Shown here one piece after another: positions 34,457 to 47,430 of a stretch of DNA of 64,000 bases (positions are counted from its first letter, which is position 1; the number at the start of each line of letters is the position of its first letter). The stretch spans positions 34,518 through 98,517 of the forward strand of contig NZ_ADGX01000011.1 in the NCBI RefSeq assembly GCF_000177675.1. The letters are read 5' to 3'. The notes below the pieces were generated by a model that saw only the letters and a list, made by a program, of their open reading frames with translations, was not told where the DNA came from and ran no database searches. The position numbers were made by a program, and so were the translations under genes. This DNA comes from Parafrankia sp. EUN1f. Its GTDB lineage: Bacteria; Actinomycetota; Actinomycetes; Frankiales; Frankiaceae.

Positions 34457-36361
34457 TCAGCGCAGCAGGCCGCGCGCGGCTTCCACGATGTGCGGCGTGG
34501 AGATGCCGGCGAAGTCCAGCAGCTCGTCAGGGGTGCCGGAGCCGGGCAGCTCGGTGACCGCCAGGTGCGCGAGCCGCAGGGACACGCTGCCGTCCCGCAG
34601 GACTCCCGCGAGCCCTTCCAGAACGGCTCCGCCGATACCGCCCTCGGTGTAGTGGTCCTCCACCACGACCAGCCGCCCGCCGGTCGCCCGCGCGGCCTCG
34701 GCGAGCGTGGCGGCGTCGACCGGCTTGATCGAGTACAGGTCGATCACCCGCGCCGCGACCCCCTCCGATGCGAGGACATCCGCCGCGGCCAGGCAGTGGT
34801 GCAGGGTGACACCGGCACCGATCAGCGTCACGGTGTCGGCGTCCGAGCTGCGCAGGACCTTCGAACCACCGGGCACGAACTGCTCGTCCGGCCCGTAGAG
34901 CACCGGGTAGGCACCACGGGTGGTCCGCAGGTAGCTGATGCCCGAGAGCCCGGCCATCACCTCCACCAGCTTCGCGGTGGACGTCGCGTCACTCGGGTAG
35001 AGGACGGTCGAGCCGCCGATCGCCCGCATCATCGCGAGGTCCTCCAGCGCCATCTGGGACGGCCCGTCCGGACCGATCTCCACCCCGGCGTGCGACCCGG
35101 ACAGCCGGATGTCGGCCTGCGAGATCGCCGCCATCCGTATGAAGTCGTACGCGCGGGAGAAGAACGCCGCGAACGTCGACGCGAACGGGACGTAGCCACG
35201 CACCGAAAGGCCGACCGCGGCCGCTACCAGCTGCTGCTCCGCGATGAAGATCTCGAAGAAGCGGTCCGGGTGAACCTTGGAGAAGTCCTCGGAGTAGGTC
35301 GAGTTGCTGACCTCGGCGTCGAGGGCCACCACGTTCGTCCACGCGCCGACCGCGGCCAGCGCCTGCCCGTAGGCCCGCCTGGTGGCGATCTTCGCACCGA
35401 GCTCGTAGGTCGGCAGGGTGATCGCCGGGCGGGGCGCCGGCGTGGGCCGGGGCAGGTCCGCCGACGGCACCGGGCCGCGCACCCGCAGGTTGCGCTCACC
35501 GCCCAGCTCGACGATCGCGCGGGCGGCCATGTCCTCCGGCAGCGGCTTGCCATGCCACCCCTCGGCGTCGGCCACCTCGGAGAAGCCGTCGCCCTTGCGG
35601 GTACGGGCCAGGATCACCGTGGGCCGGGTCGCGTCCTCGGCGTCGGCCAGCGCCGCGTCGATCACGCCCAGATCATGACCGTCGATCACGACCGCTCGGG
35701 CGCCGAAGGCCTCGACCCGGCGGGCGTAGGCCTCCATGTCCCAGCCCAGCTCGGTGGGCCCGCGCTGACCGAGCCGGTTGACGTCCACGATCGCGACAAG
35801 GTTGGACAGGCCGTAGTACGAGGCCTTGTCCAGCGCCTCCCACATGGAGCCCTCGGCCATCTCGCTGTCGCCGCAGACCACCCAGACCCGGTAGGGCACC
35901 TTGTCCAGGAACCTGCCGGCGAGCGCCACGCCGACCGCGTCGGGCAGGCCCTGGCCCAGCGATCCGGTCGCGACGTCCACCCAGGGCAGGACCGGGGTCG
36001 GGTGGCCCTGCAGGCGCTGGCCCAGACGGCGGTACCCGGTCATGAGCTCCTCGTCGGAGATCACACCGACGGCCTTGAACATCGAGTAGATCAGGGGTGA
36101 GGCATGCCCCTTGGAGAAGATCAGGTGATCGTTCGCGGGGTCGTCCGGGTTGTCCCAGTCGTAACGGAGATGGCGTGTGAGCAGCACCGCCATGACATCC
36201 GCGGCAGACATGGAGGAGGTCGGATGACCGGAACCCGCCGAGGTGCTGCTGCGTACCGAGTCGACTCGCAGCTGCTGCGCGAGTTCCCGAACCGTCTCCA
36301 GGTCGGCGACTCCAACCACTTCGGACACGGGAGTTGCCACACCAGTCTCCTTCGTCAGCAT
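34457..36361 (-). CDS. tkt: transketolase
   Basis: 634 residues, the shorter (animal-like) transketolase form. ThDP-binding region: SAGSGHPTSSMSAADVMAVL, then HLIFSKGHASPLIYSMF, GSLGQGLPDAVGVALAGR, VCGDSEMAEGSMWEALDKASYYGL and NLVAIVDVNRLGQ. The pyrimidine domain has the catalytic Glu in FFEIFIAEQQLVAAAVGLSVRG and FASTFAAFFSRAYD. It exchanges two-carbon units in the pentose phosphate pathway. The homologous two-subunit proteins in some bacteria are fused here in one chain, as usual. The likely start is ATG 36361. Its promoter region would fall in 36362-36500. Not obviously part of an operon. Confidence 0.93.
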   Translation of the reverse strand: MLTKETGVATPVSEVVGVADLETVRELAQQLRVDSVRSSTSAGSGHPTSSMSAADVMAVLLTRHLRYDWDNPDDPANDHLIFSKGHASPLIYSMFKAVGVISDEELMTGYRRLGQRLQGHPTPVLPWVDVATGSLGQGLPDAVGVALAGRFLDKVPYRVWVVCGDSEMAEGSMWEALDKASYYGLSNLVAIVDVNRLGQRGPTELGWDMEAYARRVEAFGARAVVIDGHDLGVIDAALADAEDATRPTVILARTRKGDGFSEVADAEGWHGKPLPEDMAARAIVELGGERNLRVRGPVPSADLPRPTPAPRPAITLPTYELGAKIATRRAYGQALAAVGAWTNVVALDAEVSNSTYSEDFSKVHPDRFFEIFIAEQQLVAAAVGLSVRGYVPFASTFAAFFSRAYDFIRMAAISQADIRLSGSHAGVEIGPDGPSQMALEDLAMMRAIGGSTVLYPSDATSTAKLVEVMAGLSGISYLRTTRGAYPVLYGPDEQFVPGGSKVLRSSDADTVTLIGAGVTLHHCLAAADVLASEGVAARVIDLYSIKPVDAATLAEAARATGGRLVVVEDHYTEGGIGGAVLEGLAGVLRDGSVSLRLAHLAVTELPGSGTPDELLDFAGISTPHIVEAARGLLR

Positions 36362-36800
36362 TGTGCTGTTTTCGGTCGTCCTGGTCAGGCCGGTGCACCT
36401 GCCGGCGTGCCGGCGTGATGGGCAGTCGTGAACGTACGGCCCGCACAGGTCGAGTGTCGTATGTGCCGCGGGCCGGCCGACCCGGCGTCTGACGCCTGTC
36501 GCACTACCCCGTCACTCCGCGATCCGAACCGTACCAGCACCTCCGCCCCACCACACCAGCGGAAAGCCGGCCTTCGTCACATACGACGGCCGTCCAGGAG
36601 CCCCACGCCGGCGGCGGGCACGTGCCGGACGGCCCACGAAGCAGGGCCGCTGGGACCGCCCGGGTGTCGCATCCGTTCCCCGCCGGCCGCCGCGCCCGTG
36701 GCGTTGATCACCGCCGGCGGTACCGGCACGAGCCCGGACGGGGGTACCTACCAGGGGGCCCACCGACCCGCCGGCCATCTCGGTGGTTCGCCCGGCGGGC
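36362..36800. other. intergenic stretch upstream of transketolase
   Basis: About 440 bases with no gene. Plus-strand frames here (36428-37159 and others) are shadows with proline/arginine-rich translations. The stretch between 36690 and 36800 is GC-rich and includes CCCGCCGG (36767-36774) paired with 36792-36799, which follows the YdcF-like stop and may be its terminator. No promoter motif could be assigned with confidence. Confidence 0.4.
36767..36799 (-). terminator. hairpin after the YdcF-like gene
   Basis: CCCGCCGG and CCGGCGGG form a perfect 8-bp stem with a 17-nt loop, immediately past the stop at 36801 on the minus strand. No T-tract. Confidence 0.45.
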
Positions 36801-37487
36801 TCAGACCGCCGGGGTGTGCGCCGCGGCCGGCGAGGCGCGGTGAAAGAGCTGGTAGAAGCGATAGCCGATGCCCTCGCGCAGGATGTAGTGGACCTGGGTG
36901 CCGAAGCCGCGGTTCGCCGGCCCGCTGGTCGAGGGCGACGCCACCGCCGCGATGCCGAGATCGGCGGCGATGGTGCGGGACCGGAGGCTGTGCCAGCGGT
37001 CGGTCACCACCACCGCCGACCCCCAGTGCCGGCTGTCCATCAGGCCTGCCACCGCGATCATCGACGACAGCGTGTCCCTTCCCTGGGGAACCGCCAGCAC
37101 GGCACTGGCCGGAACCCCGTGGTCACGCAGGTACGTCGCGGCGACCTCCGCCTCGGTGAAACGGTCGCCCGGCTGGTTCCCGCCCACCGTGATGACACGT
37201 GGCGCGACACCGGCACGGTAGAGCTCGAGCGCGTGGTCCAGGCGGGCGGCGAGGATCGCCGACGGCCGACCGTCGTACTGCGACGCGCCAAGGACGATCA
37301 ATGTGTCGGAGGCCCGCCGGTCATCGCCGCGCCCGACCCACCACACCTGCCCGAAGGTCGCGGCAGAGCCCACGAGCAGAAGTGCGACGGCCATCAGGAC
37401 GATGCGCACCGCCCAGCGCCACCACGCCACCCGAAACCAGGCCGCCGAGGGCGGACGGGGCAGAAGCCGCCGAAAGGACAGGTCCAC
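36801..37487 (-). CDS. YdcF/ElyC-like DUF218 membrane protein
   Basis: 228 residues. A short basic N-terminus is followed by a membrane segment (WAVRIVLMAVALLLVGSAATFG), then an extracytoplasmic DUF218 domain: DTLIVLGASQYDGRPSAILAARLDHALELY, VITVGGNQPGDRFTEAEVAATYLRDHGV, VPQGRDTLSSM and VVVTDRWHSLRSRTIA. The family is found near envelope genes (ElyC, SanA) and is thought to act in cell-wall or polysaccharide metabolism; activity is not established. The ATG at 37487 fits the signal-anchor. Separated from glyQS by 57 nt, same strand. Confidence 0.88.
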   Translation of the reverse strand: MDLSFRRLLPRPPSAAWFRVAWWRWAVRIVLMAVALLLVGSAATFGQVWWVGRGDDRRASDTLIVLGASQYDGRPSAILAARLDHALELYRAGVAPRVITVGGNQPGDRFTEAEVAATYLRDHGVPASAVLAVPQGRDTLSSMIAVAGLMDSRHWGSAVVVTDRWHSLRSRTIAADLGIAAVASPSTSGPANRGFGTQVHYILREGIGYRFYQLFHRASPAAAHTPAV

Positions 37488-37544
37488 GCGATATCACGTT
37501 AGCCGCAGCGGACCTGCCTAAACCTTCCGGCCACCGATCGACGC

Positions 37545-40628
<3,084 letters not shown>

Positions 40629-40693
40629 CGGGTCAGCCTCGGCAGCTCGGTGATCGGGTGTTACCCCGCCGAGGCTACCGGGTGGCAGGGCCG

Positions 40694-41167
40694 CTACCGC
40701 TCGTCCAGGCTCCACACGCCGTCGTCGACTCCGGCGCGGGCCCCCGTGCGGACGCCCGCGCCGGGGGCGATGACCGCCGCGTCCGGCGCGAGGGCCGAGC
40801 CGTGGGAGTAGGCCGGCCCGTCGGCGTCGCGTTCGTACAGGACCTCGAAGGCGCCCGGGGCGTCCTGGGCCCAGACCAGCGTAGGCGTCAGCTCACACCG
40901 GACGTCGAAGGCGGACAGCGCCCGCCGCCAGGCGCCCGGACCAGCCCATTCCGTGACCAGCAGCCAGGCGCCCGGCTCGTCGGCGCTGCGGCCGAGCCGG
41001 GCGGTGCGGAAGCCGCGCTGCGCGGCCAGTGCGGCCACCACCCGCTCGCCGGCCGCGGCGAAATCGGACCAGGCCGCTTCAGGCACCTCGAACCGGAGGA
41101 CCGCGACCACCGGAGCTCCGGCGGCCACCGCAGGCCCCGCGGAGGCCGCCGGCCGGTGGTCAGGCAT
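40694..41167 (-). CDS. antibiotic biosynthesis monooxygenase-like (ABM) protein
   Basis: 157 residues. [72 protein letters not shown] shows the ferredoxin-like alpha-beta fold with the ABM strand pattern; the second half is divergent and Ala/Gly-rich. ABM-like genes sit beside uppS and recO in other actinobacteria. The ATG overlaps the uppS stop by 8 nt. An enzyme role is unproven: many members are only predicted dimeric small-molecule binders. glyQS begins 65 nt beyond its stop. Confidence 0.7.
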   Translation of the reverse strand: MPDHRPAASAGPAVAAGAPVVAVLRFEVPEAAWSDFAAAGERVVAALAAQRGFRTARLGRSADEPGAWLLVTEWAGPGAWRRALSAFDVRCELTPTLVWAQDAPGAFEVLYERDADGPAYSHGSALAPDAAVIAPGAGVRTGARAGVDDGVWSLDER

Positions 41168-41966
41168 GCTTCGCGACCACGCCGCCGTAGCGCCGGTCGC
41201 GGCGGGCGTACTCCTCGCAGGCCAGCCACAGATCGCGCCGGTCGAAGTCAGGCCACAGGGTGGGTACGAAGGAGAACTCCGCGTACGCCGCCTGCCAGAG
41301 CAGGAAGTTGCTCAGCCGCTGCTCGCCCGAGGTACGGATCAGCAGGTCGACGTCCGGCATATCCGGCTCATCCAGGTATCGCGCGACTGTCTCCTCGTTG
41401 ATGCGTTCCGGGCGCAGCCGGCCGTCGCGCACGTCCCGGGCGATCGCCGCGGCGGCGTCCGCGAGCTCCGCACGCCCGCCGTAGTTCACGCACATCACCA
41501 GCGTCAGCCGGTCGTTGTCGCGGGTGAGCTCCTCCGCCGCCTCCAGCCGCCGGATCACGTTCCCCCACAGGCGGGGCCGCCGCCCGGCCCAGCGCACGCG
41601 GACACCGAGCTCGTGCATGTCGTCGATGCGCCGCCCGAAGACACCGTCGGTGAAGCGCATCAGGAACGCCACCTCGTCCGGCGAGCGCTTCCAGTTCTCG
41701 GTCGAGAACGCGTAGACCGACAGCCAGCGCACGCCCATCTCGATCGCGCCCTCGACACAGTCGAACAGCGAGTCCTCACCGGCCTCGTGCCCCTTGGTAC
41801 GGGGCAGGCCGCGCAGCTTCGCCCAGCGGCCGTTGCCGTCCATGACAATCCCGACATGACGCGGGACAAGGGCCGGCGGCAACGGCGGCGGCTGCGCTCC
41901 GGACGGATGCGGACGCGGATCGCGGAACCGTCTGCCCACCTCTTCACGCAGGCTCACAGCCGACAT
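41160..41966 (-). CDS. uppS: polyprenyl (undecaprenyl/decaprenyl) diphosphate synthase
   Basis: 268 residues. [34 protein letters not shown] is the IPP-synthase signature, with the catalytic Asp in [66 protein letters not shown] and [37 protein letters not shown] complete the family. The product carries cell-wall and polysaccharide intermediates across the membrane, so it supplies the polyprenyl phosphate used by the phosphoglycosyl transferase at 4864-5736. A proline-rich N-terminal extension of about 30 residues precedes the core. ATG 41966; overlaps the ABM gene. Confidence 0.95.
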   Translation of the reverse strand: MSAVSLREEVGRRFRDPRPHPSGAQPPPLPPALVPRHVGIVMDGNGRWAKLRGLPRTKGHEAGEDSLFDCVEGAIEMGVRWLSVYAFSTENWKRSPDEVAFLMRFTDGVFGRRIDDMHELGVRVRWAGRRPRLWGNVIRRLEAAEELTRDNDRLTLVMCVNYGGRAELADAAAAIARDVRDGRLRPERINEETVARYLDEPDMPDVDLLIRTSGEQRLSNFLLWQAAYAEFSFVPTLWPDFDRRDLWLACEEYARRDRRYGGVVAKHA

Positions 41967-42146
41967 CCTTTCGTCCGGGCCGGCGCCTCACCGACCGACC
42001 CCCGCCGGCCCGAGCCCACCCGGACCACCGGTCTCGCAGCACACATCCCGTCCCCGCTCCTCACACGGTCCCCTCGCCCGCCGTGCACGTCCGTGCCCGA
42101 CCCAGGCCACCGCCTCCGCGCCCATCGGCTCTTCATGCCCGTGGCC

Positions 42147-42877
42147 TCACGTCCGTTCAAGATGCGGCAGGGCCCGCAGCGCCCGTTCGAGATGCCACTG
42201 AAGGTAGGCGGCCACGACCCCCCGGCCTCCCGTCGGGTGCGGACGTCGGTCGCCTCCGCGCCGTCCCAGTCACCGTGCAGAAGGTCGGCCAGCAGCCGCA
42301 CAGCGGCCGGAGACGTCGACACCGCGCCTCGCGGTCGACATTCCGGGCACACTACGCCGCCACTGGCGACGGACAGCGAGTGGTGTGGTCCTGACTCCCC
42401 GCAGAGCGCGCACTCGTCCAACGCCATCCCGTAGCCGGAGACGGTGAGCGATCGCAGCAGGAAGGCATCCAGGACCAGGGACGGCGTACGTTCACCCGCT
42501 GCCAGCGTACGCAGACCGCCCACGAGCAGCAGAAAAAGCCGGAAGGCAGGTTGGCGTTCCTCGCTGGTCAGCCGCTCCGCGGTCTCCAGCATCACCGCCG
42601 CGGCCGTGTACCGCGCGTACTCCTGGGCGATCGTCGCACCGTAGGCACCCAGGATGTCCGCCTGAGTGACCGTGTCCAGCGACCGGCCCTCGTGGAGCTG
42701 GAGGTCGACGTAGGTCCCCGGCTCCAGCCGGGCACCGAATCGGGAGGACGTCCTGCGGACGCCCTTGGCGACTGCCCTGACCCGACCGTTACGCCGCGTG
42801 AGCACCGTGACGACACGGTCGGCCTCGGCGAAGGGCATCGTCCTCAGGACGACGCCCTCATCGCGATACACCGGCAC
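42147..42877 (-). CDS. recO: DNA repair protein RecO, frameshifted near its 3' end
   Basis: The protein starts VPVYRDEGVVLRTMPFAEADRVVTVLT (GTG 42877), then GVRRTSSRFGARLEPGTYVDLQL and the zinc-binding Cys set in DECALCGESGPH and CPECRP. RecO loads RecA with RecR. After TDVRTRREAGG the long frame drifts and continues to 41954 into uppS. Adding one G to the six-base run (42218-42223) gives VVAAYLQWHLERALRALPH and a stop at 42147: 243 residues, the usual RecO length. The same error pattern appears in five other genes, so an undercall is likelier than loss. Same strand as era and uppS. Confidence 0.87.
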
Positions 42878-43011
42878 GTTCCCATGGTTACATGCCTGCT
42901 CCACACGACCAGGTGGGGCCGCATCCGTCCCGACCTCCCGGGACAGCCGGCGACGCCGCCGAGCACCATGAGACGCCGCCGGAAACCCGGCCCCGGCCCG
43001 GCCCGGAGCCG

Positions 43012-43929
43012 TCAGAAACCCAACCGGCGAAGCTGCTTCGGGTCCCGCTGCCAGTCCTTGGCCACCTTGACGTGCAGGTCCAGGTAGACCGGCGTCCCCA
43101 GCAGCGCCTCGATCTGGGTACGGGCCCGGGTGCCGACGTCACGCAGCCGGGAGCCGCCGGAGCCGATGACGATCGCCTTCTGGCTCGAGCGCTCGACGAA
43201 GACGTTGACCCGGACGTCGAGCAACGGTCGGTCCGCGGGGCGGCCCTCCCGCGGCAGCATCTCCTCGACCACCACGGCCAACGAGTGCGGCAGCTCGTCG
43301 CGCACACCTTCCAGGGCCGCCTCGCGCACCAGCTCCGCGACCATCACCTGCTCGGGCTCGTCGGTCAGCTCCCCCTCCGGGTAGAGCCGCGGGCCCTCCG
43401 GCAGCCGGGCTACCAGCACGTCCGCGAGCCGGTCGACCTGGAACGCGGACACCGCGCTGACCGGCACGATCTCGGCGAAGTCACCGAGCCCGGAGACCTC
43501 CAGCAGCCGAGCGCCGACCCGGTCCGGGTCGGCCACCTTGTCGACCTTGGTGAGGATGGCCACCACCGGTGTCCGCCGCGCCAGGCGGCCCAGCTCGTCG
43601 GCGATGAAACGGTCGCCCCGCCCGAGCGGCTCGTCGGCCGGCATGCAGAAGCCGATCACGTCGACCTCCGACAGCGTCGCGCGCACGACGTCGTTGAGCC
43701 GCTGGCCCAGCAGCGTGCGCGGGCGGTGCAGACCCGGGGTGTCGACCAGGATCAGCTGCGCGTCGGGACGATGGATGATGCCCCTGATGGCGTGCCGGGT
43801 CGTCTGCGGGCGCCCGGACGTGATCGCCACCTTCGTCCCCACCAGCGAGTTCGTCAGCGTGGACTTGCCCGCGTTGGGGCGGCCCACGACACAGGCGAAC
43901 CCCGAGCGGAATCCCGTCGCAAGGTCCAC
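43012..43929 (-). CDS. era: GTPase Era
   Basis: 305 residues. G1 is GRPNAGKST, G2 QTTRHAIRG, G3 DTPGLHRP, G4 TKVD (ILTKVDKV) and G5 VSAVSAF. The KH-type C-terminal domain contains VFVERSSQKAIVIGSGGSRLRDVGTRARTQIEALLG, with the GxxG loop, and LDLHVKVAKDWQ. Era binds 16S rRNA near the 3' end and assists 30S maturation. GTG 43929 overlaps the deaminase-like gene's TAG by 1 nt. Length and motifs normal. Confidence 0.96.
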   Translation of the reverse strand: MDLATGFRSGFACVVGRPNAGKSTLTNSLVGTKVAITSGRPQTTRHAIRGIIHRPDAQLILVDTPGLHRPRTLLGQRLNDVVRATLSEVDVIGFCMPADEPLGRGDRFIADELGRLARRTPVVAILTKVDKVADPDRVGARLLEVSGLGDFAEIVPVSAVSAFQVDRLADVLVARLPEGPRLYPEGELTDEPEQVMVAELVREAALEGVRDELPHSLAVVVEEMLPREGRPADRPLLDVRVNVFVERSSQKAIVIGSGGSRLRDVGTRARTQIEALLGTPVYLDLHVKVAKDWQRDPKQLRRLGF

Positions 43930-44320
43930 TAGCTCGACGTCCGGGTGCGTGCCACGCCGTCCGGCCCGGCGAGGAAGAGGGGAACCCCCGCACCGAACTC
44001 GGCGAGCATGGCCAGATCGTCGGCGGCGGCCGCGTCGGCCTCCGTCACCACGGCCGCGGCCTCGAAACGTCGCGCGCCGCTGGACGCCGCGGCCACGACC
44101 GCGGCCCGCAGCGCCGACGTCGCCAGCTCCGGCCGGGCGTGCGCGACCGTGGCGGCCACGTAGGTCCGGCCGTCGGTGTCGCGCACCGCGGCGCCCTCCG
44201 CGAGCTGGCCGCCGGGCGTGTAGGCCCGCAGCCGGGCGGCGCGGGCCAGCACCACCAGCTTGGTGTCCTCCGCCTCCAGGACTGGTCCGGCCGGCGGGCT
44301 GGAAGGGGGGTGGAAGACAT
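43929..44320 (-). CDS. cytidine deaminase-like protein, frameshifted near its N-terminus
   Basis: The intact part starts around 44255 (VVLARAARLRAYTPGGQLAEGAAVRDTDGRTYVAATV) and ends with AMLAEFGAGVPLFLAG and RTRTSS. The N-terminus is in another frame: ATG 44320 (MSSTP). One extra base in the six-G run at 44305-44310 joins them as MSSTPPSSPPAGPVLEAEDT followed by KLVVLARAARLRAYTPGG, 130 residues, with a 1-nt overlap with the CNNM stop. Such short CDA-fold proteins lie between the CNNM and era genes in other actinobacteria. The Cys/His metal set of true cytidine deaminases is not evident, so activity is unclear. Confidence 0.72.
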
Positions 44321-45669
44321 CACGATGTCACCTTTCTGCTTTGCTCCGGCCCGTCCGTCCCGCCTGGCCCGGCCGGCCCTTCCGGCGCGTCCGGGTCACG
44401 GGTCGACGGGGTCAGCCGCCGGACGACGACAGTGCCGATCTGGTTGCGCCGACCGGCCGCCCGCTCGGCGGACAGCCGCAGCCCGGCCACGTCGGCGGTC
44501 GCGCCGGGGATGGGCACCCGGCCGAGCGCGCTGGCGAGCAGCCCGCCCACCGTCTCGACATCGCGGGCGCCGGGCACGTCCTCGACGCCGAAGAGCTCGG
44601 CGAGATCGTCGACGTCCAGCCGTGCCGTCACCCGCGCGGTGTCGTCGTCGAGCCATTCGACCGGCGGCGTGGCGCTGTCGTACTCGTCGGTGATCTCACC
44701 GACGATCTCCTCGAGGATGTCCTCGATGGTCACCAGCCCGGCGGTGCCACCGTACTCGTCGATGACCACCGCCATGTGGGTCCGCGACGCCTGCATCTCG
44801 CGCAGCAGGTCGTCGGCGGGCTTGCTTTCGGGAACGAGCACTGGCGCCCGCATGATCTCGGCGACCCGGCTGTCCTCGCGGCCCTCCCGCTCCCAGCCGA
44901 CCATGTCCTTGAGGAAGGCGATCCCGACGACGTCGTCGACGCTCTCGCCGATCACCGGGATGCGGGAGAAGCCGCTGCGCAGCGCCAGCGAGATCGCCTG
45001 CCGCACGGTCTTGTCGGACTCGATGAAGAGCATGTCCGGGCGCGGCACCATGACCTCGCGGACGAGCGTGTCACCCAGCTCGAACACCGAGGCGATCATG
45101 TCCCGTTCCTCGGGTTCGATGACCTCGTTCTCCTCCGCGAGGTCGACCAGATCGCGCAGCTCCGCCTCCGAGGCGAACGGGCCGTCGCGGTAGCCGGGGC
45201 CGGGGGTCACCGCGTTGCCGAACGCGATGAGCAGCCGGGGCAGCGGCCCGAAGATCCGCGCCAGCCGGATGGTGAGCCCCGCGGTGGCCAGCGACACCGC
45301 GGGGGCGTGCTGGCGGCCCAGCGTCCGGAACATCACCCCGACCAGGATGTAGGCCACCAGGGTGGAGACCAGCGCGCCCAGGCCGACCGCGGCGAACCCG
45401 GCCCCGTAGGCGTGGACGGCGAGGACGGTGATGCAGGCCGCGGCGACCATCTCGCCGACGATCCGCAGCAACAGCAGCAGCGCGAGGTAGCGCCCCGGAT
45501 CGGCCACGACCCGGGCCAGGTTCGCGGCGCCCGCCTTGTGCTGCCGGCCGAACTGCTCGACGCTTACCCGGGAGACCCTGGTGAGGGCGGCGTCCACCGC
45601 GCCGAGGCCCGCGGCGGCGAGGGCGGCCACCGCGGCGATGAAGACCAACAGGAGATCACCGGACTCCAT
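44320..45669 (-). CDS. CNNM/CorC-type membrane transporter with CBS domains
   Basis: 449 residues. The N-terminal CNNM domain has several membrane segments (LLLVFIAAVAALAAAGLGAVDAAL, LLLLLRIVGEMVAAACITVLAVHA, GLGALVSTLVAYILVGVMF). It is followed by two CBS motifs (DTLVREVMVPRPDMLFIE and VAEIMRAPVLVPESKPADDLLREMQAS), DEYGGTAGLVTIEDILEEIVGEI and a C-terminal CorC/HlyC transporter-associated domain (GGLLASALGRVPIPG). The family is linked to magnesium and cobalt efflux; the old name hemolysin is misleading. ATG 45669 follows the YbeY stop by 15 nt. Confidence 0.94.
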   Translation of the reverse strand: MESGDLLLVFIAAVAALAAAGLGAVDAALTRVSRVSVEQFGRQHKAGAANLARVVADPGRYLALLLLLRIVGEMVAAACITVLAVHAYGAGFAAVGLGALVSTLVAYILVGVMFRTLGRQHAPAVSLATAGLTIRLARIFGPLPRLLIAFGNAVTPGPGYRDGPFASEAELRDLVDLAEENEVIEPEERDMIASVFELGDTLVREVMVPRPDMLFIESDKTVRQAISLALRSGFSRIPVIGESVDDVVGIAFLKDMVGWEREGREDSRVAEIMRAPVLVPESKPADDLLREMQASRTHMAVVIDEYGGTAGLVTIEDILEEIVGEITDEYDSATPPVEWLDDDTARVTARLDVDDLAELFGVEDVPGARDVETVGGLLASALGRVPIPGATADVAGLRLSAERAAGRRNQIGTVVVRRLTPSTRDPDAPEGPAGPGGTDGPEQSRKVTS

Positions 45670-45684
45670 GACGGACCGGGCTCC

Positions 45685-46164
45685 TCAGGAGGTGCCGGCG
45701 CCGGCCGCGATGTCCCAGGAGGCCAGCAGGCTGTTCTGGAGCTTCCACATCTCCCGTTCCTCCTCCGGCTCCGCGTGGTCGTAGCCGAGCAGGTGCAGGA
45801 TGCCGTGGGTGCAGAGGATGTGCAGCTCCCGCTCCATCCCGTGGCCGGCCTGCCCAGCCTGCCTACGGGCCACCTCGGGGCACAGGACGACGTCACCGAG
45901 CAGGGTTGTCGGGTCCTCCTCCACCGACTCCGACCAGGACGGCTCGAACGCCTCGTCCTGCGGGAAGGCGAGCACGTCGGTCGGCCCGTCCTCGCCCATG
46001 TAGCGGACGTGCAGGTCGGTCATCGCGTCGACCTCGACCAGCATGACCGACAGTTCCGCGAGCGGGTTGACCTTCATGGTGTCCAGCACGAACCGGGCCA
46101 GCGCGGCCAGGGTGACCTCGTCGAAGTCCGTCACACCCGACTCGTTCGCGACGAAGACCGCCAT
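45685..46164 (-). CDS. ybeY: endoribonuclease YbeY
   Basis: 159 residues. The zinc site [21 protein letters not shown] carries the three His (H-x3-H-x5-H) of the family, and [24 protein letters not shown] and [14 protein letters not shown] match the rest. YbeY processes the 16S rRNA 3' end and helps ribosome quality control. ATG 46164 is 37 nt after the phoH stop. Length normal. Confidence 0.96.
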   Translation of the reverse strand: MAVFVANESGVTDFDEVTLAALARFVLDTMKVNPLAELSVMLVEVDAMTDLHVRYMGEDGPTDVLAFPQDEAFEPSWSESVEEDPTTLLGDVVLCPEVARRQAGQAGHGMERELHILCTHGILHLLGYDHAEPEEEREMWKLQNSLLASWDIAAGAGTS

Positions 46165-46201
46165 TACCGTTCCCTTTCCGTGGCGCTCGTTTCCCGGGCG
46201 C

Positions 46202-47266
46202 TCACCGGCGGTCCCGGCGGGTGGCCCGGGCCGGGCGCGAGTCGGCGGCCGGCACCGGGCTCGCCGCGTCCCAGCGGGCGTAGGCGTCGACGATGTCGCT
46301 GACCAGGCGGTGGCGGACGACGTCCGTGCTCGTCAGCGTGGCGAAGTGGACGTCGGCGACCCCGTCGAGGATCTCACGGACCACTCGAAGGCCACTGTGC
46401 GTGCCGGCCGGCAGGTCGACCTGGGTGATGTCACCGGTGACGACGATCTTCGAGCCGAAGCCGAGCCGGGTGAGGAACATCTTCATCTGCTCCGGCGAGG
46501 TGTTCTGGGCCTCGTCCAGGATGATGAAGGCGTCGTTGAGAGTGCGGCCACGCATGTACGCCAGCGGCGCGACCTCGATGGTCCCGCTCTGCATGAGCCG
46601 CGGGATCGAGTCGGGATCGATCATGTCGTGCAGCGCGTCGTAGAGCGGGCGCAGGTACGGATCGATCTTCTCGTAGAGCGTGCCCGGCAGGAAGCCGAGG
46701 CGCTCACCGGCCTCGACCGCCGGCCGGGTGAGGATGATCCGGTTGACCTTCTTCGCCTGGAGCGCCTGGACCGCCTTGGCCATCGCCAGGTAGGTCTTGC
46801 CGGTTCCCGCGGGCCCGATGCCGAACACGATCGTGTGCTGGTCGATCGCGTCCACATAACGCTTCTGGTTCAGGGTCTTCGGGCGGATCGTCCGGCCACG
46901 GTTGGACACGATGTTGAGGGTGAGCACCTCCGCGGGCCGCTCCCCCGCACCGCTGCGCAACATCGCCACCGAATGGTCCACATGTTGCGGGCTGAGCTCC
47001 GTCCCGGCGTCCAGCAGCGCTATGAGCTCGGAGAACAGCTTGGCCGCGAGTTCGTTCTCGGCCGGGTCACCGGTGATGGTGATCTCGTTGCCGCGGACGT
47101 GGATGTCGGAGGAGAAGGCCTTCTCGACCGCACGCAGCAACTGATCCTGGTGGCCGAGCAGACTCACCATGCTGTGCGGGCCAGGAACGACGATGCGCGT
47201 GATGGCCCGCGCGTCTGGGGGAGCGTCGGAATCGGGCATGTAGTACGGCCGCCTGGGCCGGAGCAC
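46202..47266 (-). CDS. phoH: PhoH-like NTPase
   Basis: 354 residues. Walker [21 protein letters not shown], Walker [24 protein letters not shown], and an arginine finger-type [19 protein letters not shown], the hallmark of PhoH. An N-terminal KH-like region ([13 protein letters not shown]) is present. PhoH is a helicase-like ATPase, linked in actinobacteria with ybeY and RNA metabolism, which fits the next gene. The frame begins at GTG 47266, but ATG 47239 (MPDSDAPP) is equally likely. Gap of about 165 nt from the rsmE stop. Confidence 0.93.
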   Translation of the reverse strand: MLRPRRPYYMPDSDAPPDARAITRIVVPGPHSMVSLLGHQDQLLRAVEKAFSSDIHVRGNEITITGDPAENELAAKLFSELIALLDAGTELSPQHVDHSVAMLRSGAGERPAEVLTLNIVSNRGRTIRPKTLNQKRYVDAIDQHTIVFGIGPAGTGKTYLAMAKAVQALQAKKVNRIILTRPAVEAGERLGFLPGTLYEKIDPYLRPLYDALHDMIDPDSIPRLMQSGTIEVAPLAYMRGRTLNDAFIILDEAQNTSPEQMKMFLTRLGFGSKIVVTGDITQVDLPAGTHSGLRVVREILDGVADVHFATLTSTDVVRHRLVSDIVDAYARWDAASPVPAADSRPARATRRDRR

Positions 47267-47430
47267 CTCTCACATCGAGCGTGAATCACACGAGCGCGGA
47301 TCACATGGGCTCGCGCAGGCACCAGGCCGCGCAAGCACCAAGCCAAGCAAGCCCCCAAGTCACGGGAGCACAGCCACGGGAGCACGATCGTGTCAGCCTG
47401 GGGCGAAGGTGGCCCGCAGACGAACCCAGT

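Noticed and set aside
36428..37159. 243-residue plus-strand frame upstream and inside the YdcF-like gene
   Set aside because: Arg/Pro-rich shadow; the minus strand carries a clear DUF218 gene.
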